The translations under genes were made by a program, and so were the position numbers. Below, piece after piece: positions 1 through 13,500 of a DNA stretch of 64,000 bases. Origin of the DNA: Nipponacmea schrenckii (lineage: Eukaryota > Mollusca > Gastropoda > Lottiidae); contig CM060202.1 in NCBI GenBank assembly GCA_030562195.1, positions 8,680,001-8,744,000 on the forward strand, given 5' to 3'. The notes below the pieces were generated by a model. That model searched no databases, was not told the DNA's origin, and saw only the letters and a list, made by a program, of their open reading frames with translations. Position 1 is the stretch's first letter, and the number at the start of each line of letters is the position of its first letter.

Positions 1-454
1 CTGTACCTAATGGAGACACGCAACACTATGCAGTGTGCGCTGTAGGATATTTTGCCAGGACACCGGCATCAGCCTACTCTTTTAGCGATTTCCAAGTGTC
101 GATATTAAATGCACAGCCTGTAGCACACTGGGCCTCGGTTTATTGTCTCATCCGCACCAAGTCATTACCTCCGAACTGCATCACTAACAAGGGGAAACTA
201 GGCTAAAAAGTTCACCGCGGCACCTTGAAAAACCCTTAATCAATTTATTATGTGACTTTTCCATATTTTAAGGGATTCTGTTACTTTATGTTAACGCTAA
301 GTCGCAGTATCCCTTGAATATTAATTTATTGCAATATATGTTAAGGGGAAAGGGGGATCACTTCATAGTGGAAGAAAGCAATCAATATTGAGAAAGTCAC
401 CACAATATTTTTAACCTTGAGGTTTTGGGGGACATGCCCCCGTCCCCTTTTGGA
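1..454. other. upstream sequence, no gene seen
   Basis: Moderately AT-rich sequence without a supported exon, repeat or RNA. Confidence 0.5.
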
Positions 455-458
455 GTCG

Positions 459-676
459 GGTGTGCCTAAGTATATGTGTATCCAATTGAATATGTGCCTA
501 ATTGAAGGTGTGCCTAAATAATTGTGTCTAAATGACGCTGTGACTAATTGAACGTGTGCCTAATTCAAGGTGGGCCTAAATGAATATGTGCCTAAATGAC
601 ATGTGCTTATCCGACAGTGTGCTTTAATGAAGTGTGCCTTAATGAAGTGTGCCTAAGGTACTGTGTCTAAATGAGG
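459..676. repeat. degenerate short tandem repeat (TGTGCCTAAATGA type)
   Basis: About 15 diverged units of 12-18 bp built on TGTGCCTAAWTGA lie just upstream of the promoter. Confidence 0.75.
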
Positions 677-879
677 TTTTCAAAAAAAATGTACCTAAAT
701 GTCTGCTTACCACTTTTAACCAACTGATAAATACATTTGACCTCTAAGGCGACTGAAAGTCAATTTTGAAGAACTGTTGCTATTTGCCCTATAAATGCCA
801 CCGTGATTTAAAATGCTGTGTATCACTTTTTTTTTGTTTTTGTTTTTTTTTTAATCTTCGTTATCCCAATGTGGAGAAC

Positions 880-1161
880 GTTCAACTCCATTTTATGCCC
901 TGTCACCAATTAATGGGAGGTAACTGAACTCGGCTTCATTTCAATAGGATATCCCAGTCGATTATTGACCACACCTCTCTTATTCGTGACGTCATACAAG
1001 GGAATCTCTCTACTATACTATTGCTATACATTACGAACTCGTCGATGATGCCAATTCGCATGGAAGCTACTGCAGATAAAAATAGCAGAATCAGTTTATG
1101 GGATTGAAGACCATACGTGAAAGGATCGGGTTACCAATAGAGAGTTCCGATTGGCTAAATT
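880..1161 (+). promoter_or_regulatory. putative promoter and 5'UTR with full CRE palindrome
   Basis: The palindromic cAMP response element TGACGTCA is at 987-994, and an inverted CCAAT (ATTGG) is near 1149, close to the first ATG. The region is more CpG-containing than the following intron. Upstream ATGs occur in the 1040-1070 area, so the transcription start may lie below them. An AAAATGGCGG (YY1-like) motif overlaps ATG 1219. No TATA box is clear. Confidence 0.4.
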
Positions 1162-1536
1162 ATGGCAGATATTACCCTCAAACTGATTTGGTATAAGTTG
1201 GGGGAGAGCGGAGGCAAAATGGCGGAGTGGTATTCAAACTTGAATTGGGAGGATCATATCTTGGATTTTCTACTTGTTGGATGGATTGTAGGGTCTGCAC
1301 TATTGGTGTTTTTTGCCAATGGACTGTCAAAGGTTATCGGACCTCTTAGAGTCCGAGCATTACACTTAAAGAAAGAAACTTCTGATGGCAGTTCTAGAAG
1401 CAGGGCCGTGACTGGAACCGAAAGTTGTCAATGGCTAAATAATGGCATAAACTGGTTCTTCCTGAACTATTATCGGCAAGCCGATTTTATTGATGCTTGG
1501 ATCAAACAGTTAAATGTCGAAGTCAAGAAACTCGGG
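1162..1536 (+). CDS. C2CD2L: exon 1: ER anchor and start of SMP domain
   Basis: This is 125 codons ending at donor GGG|gtaagt in phase 0. Residues 33-54 (ILDFLLVGWIVGSALLVFF core) form one hydrophobic membrane segment near the N-terminus, as in TMEM24. The SMP domain starts near WLNNGINWFF, followed by ADFIDAWIKQLN, which aligns with the vertebrate pattern of a Trp-rich helix followed by 'W.. ALNEQ'. Two starts are possible: ATG 1162 (A at -3, G at +4) and ATG 1219 (codon 20, A at -3, G at +4). ATG 1162 is used here as the first in frame. ATG 1219 would place the anchor nearer the N-terminus, as in the human protein. Confidence 0.85.
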
Positions 1537-4500
1537 GTAAGTGTGTATTATTTAGTGAATTAAGCTTGGTTGACCCTCTGTATTTGACCTAGAAAATATT
1601 TACACCGCCTGTCAAAAGTCTAGCAGACGAATTTCTAATGGCTTCGTGTGATGTGCGTGTGCCAAGAACTGCTGTTTAACGTCTGGAATTAGCACGAGGG
1701 GGTCTCAAATTTTGTTTTCATGAATCTAAAAATAGAATCGTTTGAGTTACAAGTCTTGGTATTTGGTTATCCCAATAAGGAATAGATTGTTGCTTGAAGA
1801 TACATCAAGTCGGTATTGAATCACATAGAATACATGTTAGTTCAGAGCAATGATGAACACTTCTTTCATTTACATGAAATTATTATGTTGATTGTGTGAA
1901 TATCACATAATTGAAGTCATTGCTTTCATTTTAAATCTATAATGTCAAGTCGAAAGGAAAGATTTACTTTTACAAGTGAAACACTGCAGTATTTTATATG
2001 CATATAATCAAAGAATACCAGTATTCAATAACTGTGACCTTAGAGTTTGGGGAAGAGTGTGCTTGGATTTAGGAACAACATGGAGTTAGGTTTTTTTTTG
2101 CTTCCTTCAGCCTTCCAGGGTCCCGAATCCATTTAGGCAGGGATGGAGACCAACTGTTGAATTTTATTGGGAAAAAACAATGTGATAGATAAAACATAAC
2201 AAAAATTATGACTTACTGTTCTGGGCCATTATTCACAGGAATTATATAATATTCTTATTCCTAAAGAAATGTTAATTCACTAACCAGGAACATTCTCTGG
2301 ATCATTCAAATCCAAAATTTCAAAGACCAATGCAACTTGTTATTTCCTCAAACTGCAATTTTCGGTTAAATATAAAAAATTTCATTGAAAGCTCTTTACG
2401 CATGTAACACATACATTTAGATGTATCCACCTGAATCAAATGAATTAACTGGAACTATTAACCATTTCGAATGTGCAGTGTATGTTTTTGAATAGCAGTA
2501 ATAATATTTCCATGAAAAGATGTTGTTTTCTTCCTGCAGCCAAATATGATTATTTTACAGTTCAAGTGATAAGGTAAAACCAGAAACAAAGTTTGTGTAG
2601 AAGGATTATGATTATGAATTGTTATAAATTATTTCAATTCAAACCCCATAACAAATTTATGCAAAGAATGTGTTGTCAAATCTCTCAACCTCATCATTAA
2701 TTGCTCAATCAAATTACAGAATGCCAGCTTCTGATGGCTTTCCTCTTGTTTTCAATATTTGTCAGTATGATTTTTCTATCAATACCTCAGTCAGTACTCA
2801 GTACAGTTGGCACTGATGCTTCTGCTTAAGTGACAATTATGCAGGAATCACACAAAAACATGTTAGATTTATTATGTTATTAATCAGGAAAAATATGAAT
2901 AATAATTTCAGAACAGGTTTAAAATAAAGATTAAAAAAAATATTTTTGTACTTGATGGCTTTAATATAATAACCTTATCTACAGGTGAAATGAAAAAAAA
3001 AGAAGAAATAGACAACTATTATTGCAAAAAGATTAGATAAAAGCTTAGGTTGTAAAGATTGACTTTTTTGTCACCCATACTTTCCATAAAACACAGAAAT
3101 TATTAAGTTAATAGATTTCAACAAAGTATAATTTTATCCATATCCAGTAATACAACATATCCAATATTGTGGTAGACCCAACTGGAGCAAAGTAGCCATA
3201 ACAAAGGCAATACTAATATAATCAAAATAGTCACTATTCACAGATAAATTACACTTGTTTGCATGGATTAGGCTTCTAAGTATTTGGTACCAAAAGCCTG
3301 TCAAAGCAAATAATTTCAAATAATGCAAATAAAAGAAAAAAAAACTGCTGTTTTAATGATTTTAAACAACATGCCAACCAAAGTACCTACTCAGCCAACT
3401 CGTTTATCTCGGCAATTTAATATGATTAGAAAGATGGCGGCATCGGAGGAAAGATAGAGGCGTCATTTAGTTAAGGCGATTCGCTTTGTACCACGTGATA
3501 GTAATCATCCGAGCAAAACGATTAGAAGTGAGTTGCTTAAATAAAAGCGCTTAAAGGCATTATCAAAAAAATACCAGGCCTAAACTGGTAGCTACATAGG
3601 TTCATTAGGATGCTTGGTATCACTAGTCCAGGTCCAAATCTTTCTCTGGTTAAGTTTTGCATCAGTATGGCAGCCATTGAAACTTATTAAACTTGCTTTT
3701 CTTGATGTGAATGTTTGATAACTGAACGTGACAACTCAAATCAGATGAAATTATCTCTTATTTAAGTGTGTGCCTTAAGAATCAAACTGGGGATTAAACT
3801 ATCACTTCAGTTCCCAAGCAATTAATAACTGAAATCTTACTGCTCGTCGATAACAAGACCATATTTTGTTAAAATTATGAATATAACAAACTAGCAGCCA
3901 CTGGAATATTTCACTTTGCACACATATCCATGGTTAATTTTTTTGTCAACTATGTTTTAATCAGAAATATATATATACAATGAAAACATGTAGGCCTACC
4001 AGATATAGATAAGTTTACGGAAGAACTTTTGACATGCAATATGATTGGTCAAAACAATATTTCAATAAATAATATATATATTGATTTAACAACAGAAAAT
4101 AACACATAAATCCATCCACTGATCAGATTCTTCCATTTTATGGCCAAGTTTATTTGGTAAACCATTGATAGAAAACATGAGCCAGAGCTGTTTTAGTTTT
4201 ATTGTTAATATGAAAAGTTCCATACCAATTTAATACAACCAGATAACTTCTAGCTTGTTATGGTTTATTTCATCTTGAAATCAATGTTCCAGTGAAAATC
4301 ATTATGTAATTATCCCTTGGTCAAAATTAGACTTTGCTTATCAGTGGACTTACTGGTTTCCAAATTTTATGACAGTATACATGTATATCTAAAATTGAAA
4401 AAATCTTTATAACATAGTTAATTAACTTAAGAGTATTTAAATAATAACTTAGTCTAATAAAAATATTCAATATTAGTCCAACTGAAAAGTCCAATATATA

Positions 4501-7500
4501 CGGTACTCTTATTGATCAAGTTTGGGATTTTAAATTTATGTCCATTTTAAAAGGTAGTTTAATTTTAATTATTGGACCACTTGTTTTCAAATGTTTCGAG
4601 TTGATAGGTTTGATGAGATGCTTTAACCCCAGAACTGCAACCACCAAGTTGATCCAAGTTACTAAACAGCAATTATATCAACTGTGACAGCTCTTATGAG
4701 TTGCTTTGAATCACTCATCAAAGTTGATATAACCGATGTCTAGCAGCTTGACTTGATCAACTTGATGGTTACAGTTTTGGCCCTTCAGATTGACTAAGTA
4801 GATTGGAGTAAGCAATTGGAAAAGAAGTTGAAGCCCACTTGATAGCAATCAGTAAGCAATTTTGATAGTTGCATATTATGTCGTTTTTTTAAATGCTATT
4901 GAATTTCCCCTTGTCAATGTTAGAGTACTTGATGGTGTATAAATGACTGATATTAAAAGGAGACCATAATGTCCAAATTTTAAAATGCACATTAGAAAAT
5001 AGATAATTAATTAGCTAAAGCTACTCTTCTGTTAAAAGTTCCCATATTCCAAACTTCATTTCATGAGCATGCTATTGAATAAGAGTTCATAATGATATAC
5101 TGAGAAAGAATCTCAATAAATCACACTGCTGGAAACCTGATATTGGTCTTTAAGATCTGTCGGGTAGGAAATAGCTCTTCAGTTATTTGATTTATATATG
5201 AATTTAGGAGCTAGGATTTATTTGCTAGATCAGAGTAAGATTGTGTGAGGTTTAAAAACAGAATATTTAAATCATGATGATACAGACAATCGTTTCAAAA
5301 TTGGATAGGTAATTTCAGTAGTGTTAATGGAGTCGCCATAAAAACATAATTGTTGTTTGAATAGTGCAGTAAATCAGGATTCTGTGTGCTTTTAAATCCT
5401 TTCTAAGATAGAATTCATTAAAGATAGAATGATGTTGCTGGTCTGACAAAATTTACCCCATTTGTATTTGATAATATACAGTTTTTTATCTTTACTTTTT
5501 ACTATGATAAATTTGGATATTTGCCTTGAGGTATTGATTGTGGTATAAAGTTCAGTATTGCAATAAATAAATCCAATATTTTGTAGTAAGAATATTGATA
5601 AAATTACTGTGTTAAAACTGAGAATTATTTAACATGGTATAGCATCTTCAGTTTATTTCATGTTAAAGTTTATGAAAATACTCGAACAAACTAGGATGTC
5701 ACTATTGAATCCTTTTTTTACCCCCACTTTATAATGTGGTTGTATATTGTCATCACCCCTATCCGTCTGTCCAAAATTGGCTTGTAAATGTCATAGAGAC
5801 TACAGTTTTAATCTGATTTCAATGAAATTTGATGTGAACATTTATATTGATGAGATCTTGGACAAGTTGATCTTGACAATTTTTTGCAGTTATTTCACTT
5901 GACTTCAAAACACAACGAAATGTCTTGCAAGACAACCACTGAAAATTTGATAGGACAAAATCCAGATCTGATATGGAGCTCTTAAATATTTACATATAAC
6001 TGAAGCTATGTTTGGTCCATCAAAATTTGATAGGGACCTGGTAGACCAGACAAAGGTGGCCTCAGCAGACCATGCATATGACTAACATTATGTACCAATT
6101 GTGAAAAGCCAGATCTTGACTATTTCTACTTTCCAAGAGATGCTAGTGTACCGGGTTGTTTCGCTGTATCAGGTGTAAAAGATATATAAACATGTTTTAA
6201 ATCATTGTAAAATATTCTACAACAATTAGGTAGGAAGAATTTGATACAATATTGTTAAAAGCAAGGAGTAATTGGAATGTGTATAACTATAATAGCTGAT
6301 AATATCATCATGATACATGATGTATCATACTAATTACAAATAATAACTTGACTTTAAAACATTCTACATATCTATATCATTATACATGTACATTAAAGGA
6401 CAATGATAGAGAAAGTTTGATATACATGTAGAGTGTAATTTGAGTTATCAAACATATGAGTATTCTAACATTCTGCGTAATCCGACATCATAGGAAAAAA
6501 ATATATTTTATTCTATGCTTTGGGCTAAAAGATTTAAATTTTTAAATATAATTCTTTTATTATTGTGGAATTGTTCTTGTGATTGCAGACAATTCTTCTT
6601 TAAATTTGTCATTATTATGTAAATTGATTCTGTATGAATATGATATAGTTATGAATATTACATTGCACTCTGTGACATAAACTGATTTTTTTCTTAGTGG
6701 AATAGATTACGAGGTGCTGAAAACATGAAAACTGTCCTTCCCTTACGACCAAAAAATATAAAACTTTAGGGTTATCTTTTATATTGTAATGATTTTTGAA
6801 GCCCTTGATTAAGTTCTCTGAATGAAGTATGAGTGTATTTAATGTTAGTAGTTGCCATTTTAATCCCATTTTTGTAATATTTGGAGTCCACTGTTGATCT
6901 CAATATTTGACTTGTGGCCATTTGCCATTACCAATATATTAGATATTGTTTCGCAAAGATAAAAAGAGTGACATCACATGTGTATTTTAAATCTGAACAA
7001 CCATATTTTTACAAGCATAACTGGTACTTTATCCTGTACATTCTAAGAGTAATATATAAACCTCTGGTACTTTATCCTGTAAATCCCATTCTAAGAGCAA
7101 TATATATTTGGTATTTTATTTTAATTTTTTATGAAACTATTATGAATTTTGTACTAGAAACTGGGTATTTATACTAGAGTGAGGTAGAGTTAATATTGAA
7201 GTAATGTAAAGATGAATAATTTATGAGCCAAGTTTCAGTGTTAATCATCATTTAACAATAACAGGACATGTAACAACATAATATCTGTAGACAAATAGTT
7301 TCCCTTAGGCCCAGTTTTTAACATTATGCGACATCACTTAAAATCATCTGCTTCCTTTACAGGTCTCTTAAATATTATTATATCTTGACTTATGTAACTT
7401 GGATAGCATGTTGCTAGTGTTGAAAATTGAAGACAGTTTTATTTGAACATACTGAAAATTACAAAAAAAATATTTACTCTGTATCCGCTTTCAATCAATT

Positions 7501-10500
7501 ATGAACCTTTAGTAACTTTATCCTCCCTGCCTTTAATAAACAATTCTAATCAGTTACCCCTGCCTTTAATAAACAATTCTAATCAGTTATCCCTGCCTTT
7601 AATAAACAATTCTAATCAGTTACCCCTGCCTTTAATAAACAATTCTAATCAGTTACCCCTGCCTTTAATAAACAATTCTAATCAGTTATCCCTGCCTTTA
7701 ATAAACAATTCTAATCAGTTACCCCTGCCTTTAATAAACAATTCTAATCAGTTATCCCTGCCTTTAATAAACAATTCTAATCAGTTACCCCTGCCTTTAA
7801 TAAACAATTCTAATCAGTTATCCCTGCCTTTAATAAACAATTCTAATCAGTTATCCCTGCATTGGTTATCATAAATAATTACATATATCAATATTTCGTT
7901 TTTTTTTTATTCTAGAAATATTACTTATGATATAAATTCCCATTCCAGTATTGATCGTTATATTTGTATGTCTCCATGCCGTACTGATGGTTAACAGTTT
8001 GGAACAATTATATCTGTTTTGTTTTGTTAAAGAATAATGGGTTATTTTGTAATAAATAAAATGACATGCAGTAACAATTTGAAAGCGTTCTTTGTAATAT
8101 TAGTTGATAAAAAGAGGAATTAAATGACCAGACAAGATATAAGGACTTTCCCTAATGACAATATTCTAAGTGAATGGTATTGATTTACATGGCAATAGAG
8201 TATAATTGGATGGTTAATGTAAATTGTCTGATAATTCTTAGAGTAACAATATACCATTATCAAAATCTGATGAATACTATAAAGTTGTTATCACTGAATA
8301 TTAAAAGATACTTTATTGCAGTGCGTTTGTTTTTGAAATGACGATTTTTTTTTTTTTTTTTTTCGATTCTATTCCGAGTCCACAACCATAACAGCAAATG
8401 ACACACATAATCTGACACGATAATCTAACATGAAATGTGTGTCATTAGTGGATGAATGTAAAATGACGCATTTGTGCCCAACCGGAAGTGACGTAACTTA
8501 AAATACGCATTTTCGGTTTTTTGCCTCTACCGATTTTGACCTGGCTTTTTTTATTCCATGTTTTAGGGATAATCGCTACATTCACAACCTAAAAATTTTG
8601 ACTTTTGTCGCTGACTTTTTGTAATTTAAATTTCACACTTTTTTAAATTTCTACAATTTTGATTAGATCAAAATAAAAATTTGCAGGTAGATAGTCATTT
8701 TTTTTTCAACATATTTCCCAAATTTTGAAATCACTTCCGGTTTTGACGTCATTCGACTCTAACTTGAAATTTCAACTTCTGGAATTCTTAAGATATTTGA
8801 ATTTTTTTTTTACAATTAGTTACTTTTAACTTATGATAATGATTCTATAATTAACAAAAATTGACCCGGAAGTAACAGGTCAGCCGCCATCATTAAACTA
8901 CTCACTTTTGTTAAATGAAAAATGGGGCCTGATGGATTAATCGAACCATTGTAATTTTGATGTCTATGTAATCTTCAATTCATTGCTAACAAATCTCAGG
9001 CAGCAGAATTTTGAATTTCAATTTAGCTTTTCCTTTATTTCCGGTTATATTTTTTCACTAAGTGCCTAATTTTCGAAGGTCCATATCTTGTAAACTTTAC
9101 CTTTGGTGACCTTATCACCTGCACAAAAGTTATTTCCCTTGTCGAGACCTTTCTATTGATGTCTGCATTTTTGTTGTGCAATGTCAACTTCCGGTTTTAC
9201 AGCCATTTGAAAATATGAATTTTTAACTTTGAAGAGCTCTGTCATGTGACCTAATTTACATACGTCAAAATTTATTTCATGTCCTCATTACACGTAATCT
9301 ATTCTTTCCAATGATCAAAATTGTGCTTTTGAGAATTTGAAAATTTTGTTCTAAGTTCTATAGTAATTGTGCATGATTTATAAAAGAGCACGTGTTTTTT
9401 AAATTATGTATTTAAACCACTTAAACCGCTATCATGAAATGACTAACTTTTGTAAAACGAAAAATGGGGCCTTAGGGGTTAATCGGACAACTGTAATTTT
9501 GATGTCTATGTAATCCTCAATCGATTGCTAACAAATCTCAGGCAGCCAATTTTTGAATTTCGATTTAGCTTTCCTTTTATTTCCGGTTCTATATTTTTAG
9601 TACATGTAGGTGCCTTATTTACGAAGGTCCATATCTCGTGACCTTGACCTTTGGTGACCTGCATAAAAGTTATTGCCCTTGTTTAGACCTATCTATTGAT
9701 GTCTTCATTTTTGTTGTGCAATGTCAACTTCCGGTTTTACAGCCATTTGAAAATCGCAATTTTTATCTTTGAAGAGCTCTGTCACATGACCTAATTTACA
9801 TACGTCAAAAATACCTTCGTGTCATCATTACACGTTATCTATTCTTTCCAATGAAGTATAACAAACTTTATTTTGATCAAAATTGCGCTTTTTAGAATTT
9901 GAAAATTTTGTTCTTTGTTCTATAGTAACTGTGCGTTATTTATTTTTGGCGGGAAAAAGCACGTGTTTTTTTTAATTACATATTTTTATGAAAGTCGACA
10001 AATTCTTTTAAAGATATGATAGAACATGACAAACAGATACAAAAAAGTGATTTAAGCATATCCACAAGTAACACTTAAGCCGTCATCTTGGAATCAGCAA
10101 CTTTTCTTTAAAAAAATATAATTCACAAAGAAATCATCCGATTTGCTTAATTTTGATGTCTATGGAGTCTTTAGTAGATTGCTAACAAAATTCTAAGGTT
10201 GGGTTTTTGAATTTCGACAAATATTGGTTTTTTATTTCCAATAATTTAAGAAATGGCCAAAACTTCCATATTCTAATTTGATTCGTTTGTCTTTTTGTAA
10301 TTTATATGTAATTTATTAAGTAACCAGTCGTTTATTTTTATCAAAAATAAAGTAGTCTAACGATTGTTGTACAGGTTGATAATACTTGGAAGATACAAAC
10401 TATGTATCTCTCCTACTATAGAACAGGCATCGTAGTACGTCTGTAATCAAGATTAATCTACCTGTAGTCCAATGAATATAAACAGCGGTTAAAAAGGGAC

Positions 10501-13500
10501 ACACACTGCATCAATACCTTTCACGGTTCTAGTATTTCAATTAGATTTTTCTTGCTTTTCCTTTTGGTTATATAAAACCGCAAGGAAAAAAAAGCTTTTA
10601 ATATTCAGTTATAACAATTTTAGTATAAACCAAGTATAAACAATAGTTTTAACATAACATGATCATTTTCATGAATTTGATAAAATCTGAAAAAAATTTT
10701 TAAATAACATAAAAATTTTCTAATATAATTATTTTTATATTAGAGGACACTAATAATAGAATATATTGTAAGGCCTCAGTGTGTTACTGATTTTAATAGT
10801 TTTGATATTGACTGAGTTTTGAGTACTAGTAGTAGATATCCCAAAAATTTGAATGTTTTTTGGGCTCTTTATTGAATGATTTATCACCATTTACCTCTCT
10901 TATGGAAGACAGCTATATTAATAACAGTAGCAGAAGGAATCTTTGTCAATATATTATCAATTTACACCATCAATTGATATTTTCTTATTAAAAGGTCAAT
11001 CACAGCATTTCACGCCTAATTGTATCATGATAAACAAATCTTAAGACATTTCTATAGCTCATATGATAGTTACTTTATCTACCTGTTGTAAGAGGCACAC
11101 CCAATTATCATTAACCATGAAGAACTAAGTAGATGACTGTGATAAATCACTTGTTAATAGATTTGAACCTATTAACACTGAACAAACTGTTTCTAGCCTT
11201 GTTATTAACCTCAGAGAGGGAAAACAAGAAAGGAATCCAAACAAATGAGAAGACTATAAGCAACGTCTCAATATTAGGGATATGATGAAATTTGTGTCAT
11301 TAATGTTTATTAATCCTGTTGTCATTTGGATGCCATAAACAATGGTAGTCCTGGGTTCTAATCTAGGATATTGGAAATTTGGTGCATTTAAGGGCATGTT
11401 GCGTCATTATAGCTGTAAATTGTATGATCAATTCTCGTGTAGTAATAGTCAGGGAATGAAGACTGGTAGACTGGTAAAGTACTTTGGAATCCTATGCCAA
11501 GAGATTTTAGCAAAAGCAAAACCTGGTAGCCAGGATCCTCAATAATTAATATGTTGTCCCTGTGGAACAATCTTAGATACATGCGTTTTAATTACCTCAT
11601 CATGCCAGTCAAACCTGCTGTAAATTGGTAGAGTTATTCAGGGAACAAACAGTTCACGAACCAAGAATTGACAGGGCTGGTAAAAAGAAGCCTATGTGAT
11701 AATTACAATTCTCCAATACAATTAAGGCAATCCAAAGACAAGCATAAAACTTCTATTAGTCATTTCGACAATAAAACATTATTTACAATAGTTTCTATAA
11801 ACTATAAGAAATAGAATGCTGAAGAAGAAAAAGTTGCTTTTTGAGTTTTCACTGTGTTTATGAAGCCAAATTAAACAAGCTTTCATTTGGCCCACGATAA
11901 ATTAGCAAACGCAAAAAGGTTATGGAACTGAATTTTATTAGTGGAAACACAGAAACCTAGGTTAAAACCTGCGTTTTATTTACACTTAAAATAGCAAGAC
12001 GGCATAAATTTATTCGTTGGTATAAAGTGTGGGTCTGTTCTATACATACAGTAATAAAGGATCTTTAAGAACTCATTATGGTGTCCTTTTACAATGCTCC
12101 AAGATCTTATATAAATATACATGATACTCAATTGCCTCAAGGATAGTGAAGAAGGATCAATGCCAAAATATTTGCCCAAGGATTAGGTGATAGACCAGAT
12201 ACCCAAGATGGTCTGGTGTACAGTATACAGTACAGTATTAATCTTTCCTCATTTTCTCGCCATGAAAAAGTAGAGGTAGTATATTTGAGTGAAATAAAGC
12301 ATAAGTAAGATATATAACCACCTGTGACCAGGCTGTAGATTGTTTATGATATTAGTATATTTTATACAGGTGATAGAGGTAAATAAACAATCAATAAACC
12401 AAATAATTTGATTCATGTCTACACTGATCTAGACAGATTTAGTCAAGTTTAACAGGTATTTGGCCTGTCTTTCATTCAACCATAACTGACTTTATCTTGG
12501 CTTTGACATATGGTGATAATGAAACAATAAAAAACAGATATAGGAACTAGAGCCACTTGTGGCACAGAGTGGGACTTTGCTAACGTCGCAAATTGCAACA
12601 AACAGACAGAAACATCTGATTTTCTGGGATAAACTGGCCAAAGCAATAAGGTATCTGTGTGCAAGGTAATTTAAAAAAAAAAACGGATTTCCTACAAACG
12701 TCATACGCTGACCCATATATAAGGAAAACTGAAAATTTACCCGGATGTGCCACGCCCATCTAATTCTTTTCAGCGTGAATCTAATCACATTCAAAATGTA
12801 TATTCACAGTACAAATTTGAAGTTTGTACATCCAATAGATCACGAGATATACACACATACATTTAAAAAAAACGTAAATACGGCAAAATGTACTTTTATT
12901 TTCAAAAATCAAAAATTTCAATTTTCTTTTTAAAATCTTTTGTTATGCATCTTTGGAAAGAGGACAAAAAGCACCTTAAGAATCTAAAAAAATTAACACT
13001 CTAAATTAATTAGGTCACGCTCTAGAGCAGTCCAAAGTTGCGAATTTTGCTGTTTTCGGGCAGCTATAAAACCGGAAGTTGAGGTCGGAGGTCAAAGGTC
13101 AAAATATCAACTGATAGCCAAGGTCAATGACCTTTGACCTACCAAAGGTCAAAGTCACCAAAGGTCAAGGTCACGAGAAATAAGCCTCCAAACTTTGAAA
13201 AAATTCAACCGGATGTTGCAAAAATGCAAAAGCAAAATTCAAAAGTCGGCTCCCACGGTTTTTTTCGTAATCGACTGAAGCTACAAGAAATGTAAACATC
13301 ACGGAAATTAGACATAACCCTGAGGCCCCATTTTGAGTTTTACAAAAAAGTAACATTTCAAGATGGCGGCCAAAGTTTCACTTCCGGTTTGGATTTTTTC
13401 TTCTTCGTTTTTTTGTCTTCTAATTTAATTCAGATTGACATAAATTTTGTTGCGCTACATCAATTACAGCACAAGTAGGTCAACCGGAAGTTTAAACCCT

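Noticed and set aside
7443..7874. 143-codon open frame with repeated INNSNQLPLPL
   Set aside because: It is the translation of a 33-bp minisatellite inside intron 1; the period is a multiple of three, so stops are absent by construction.
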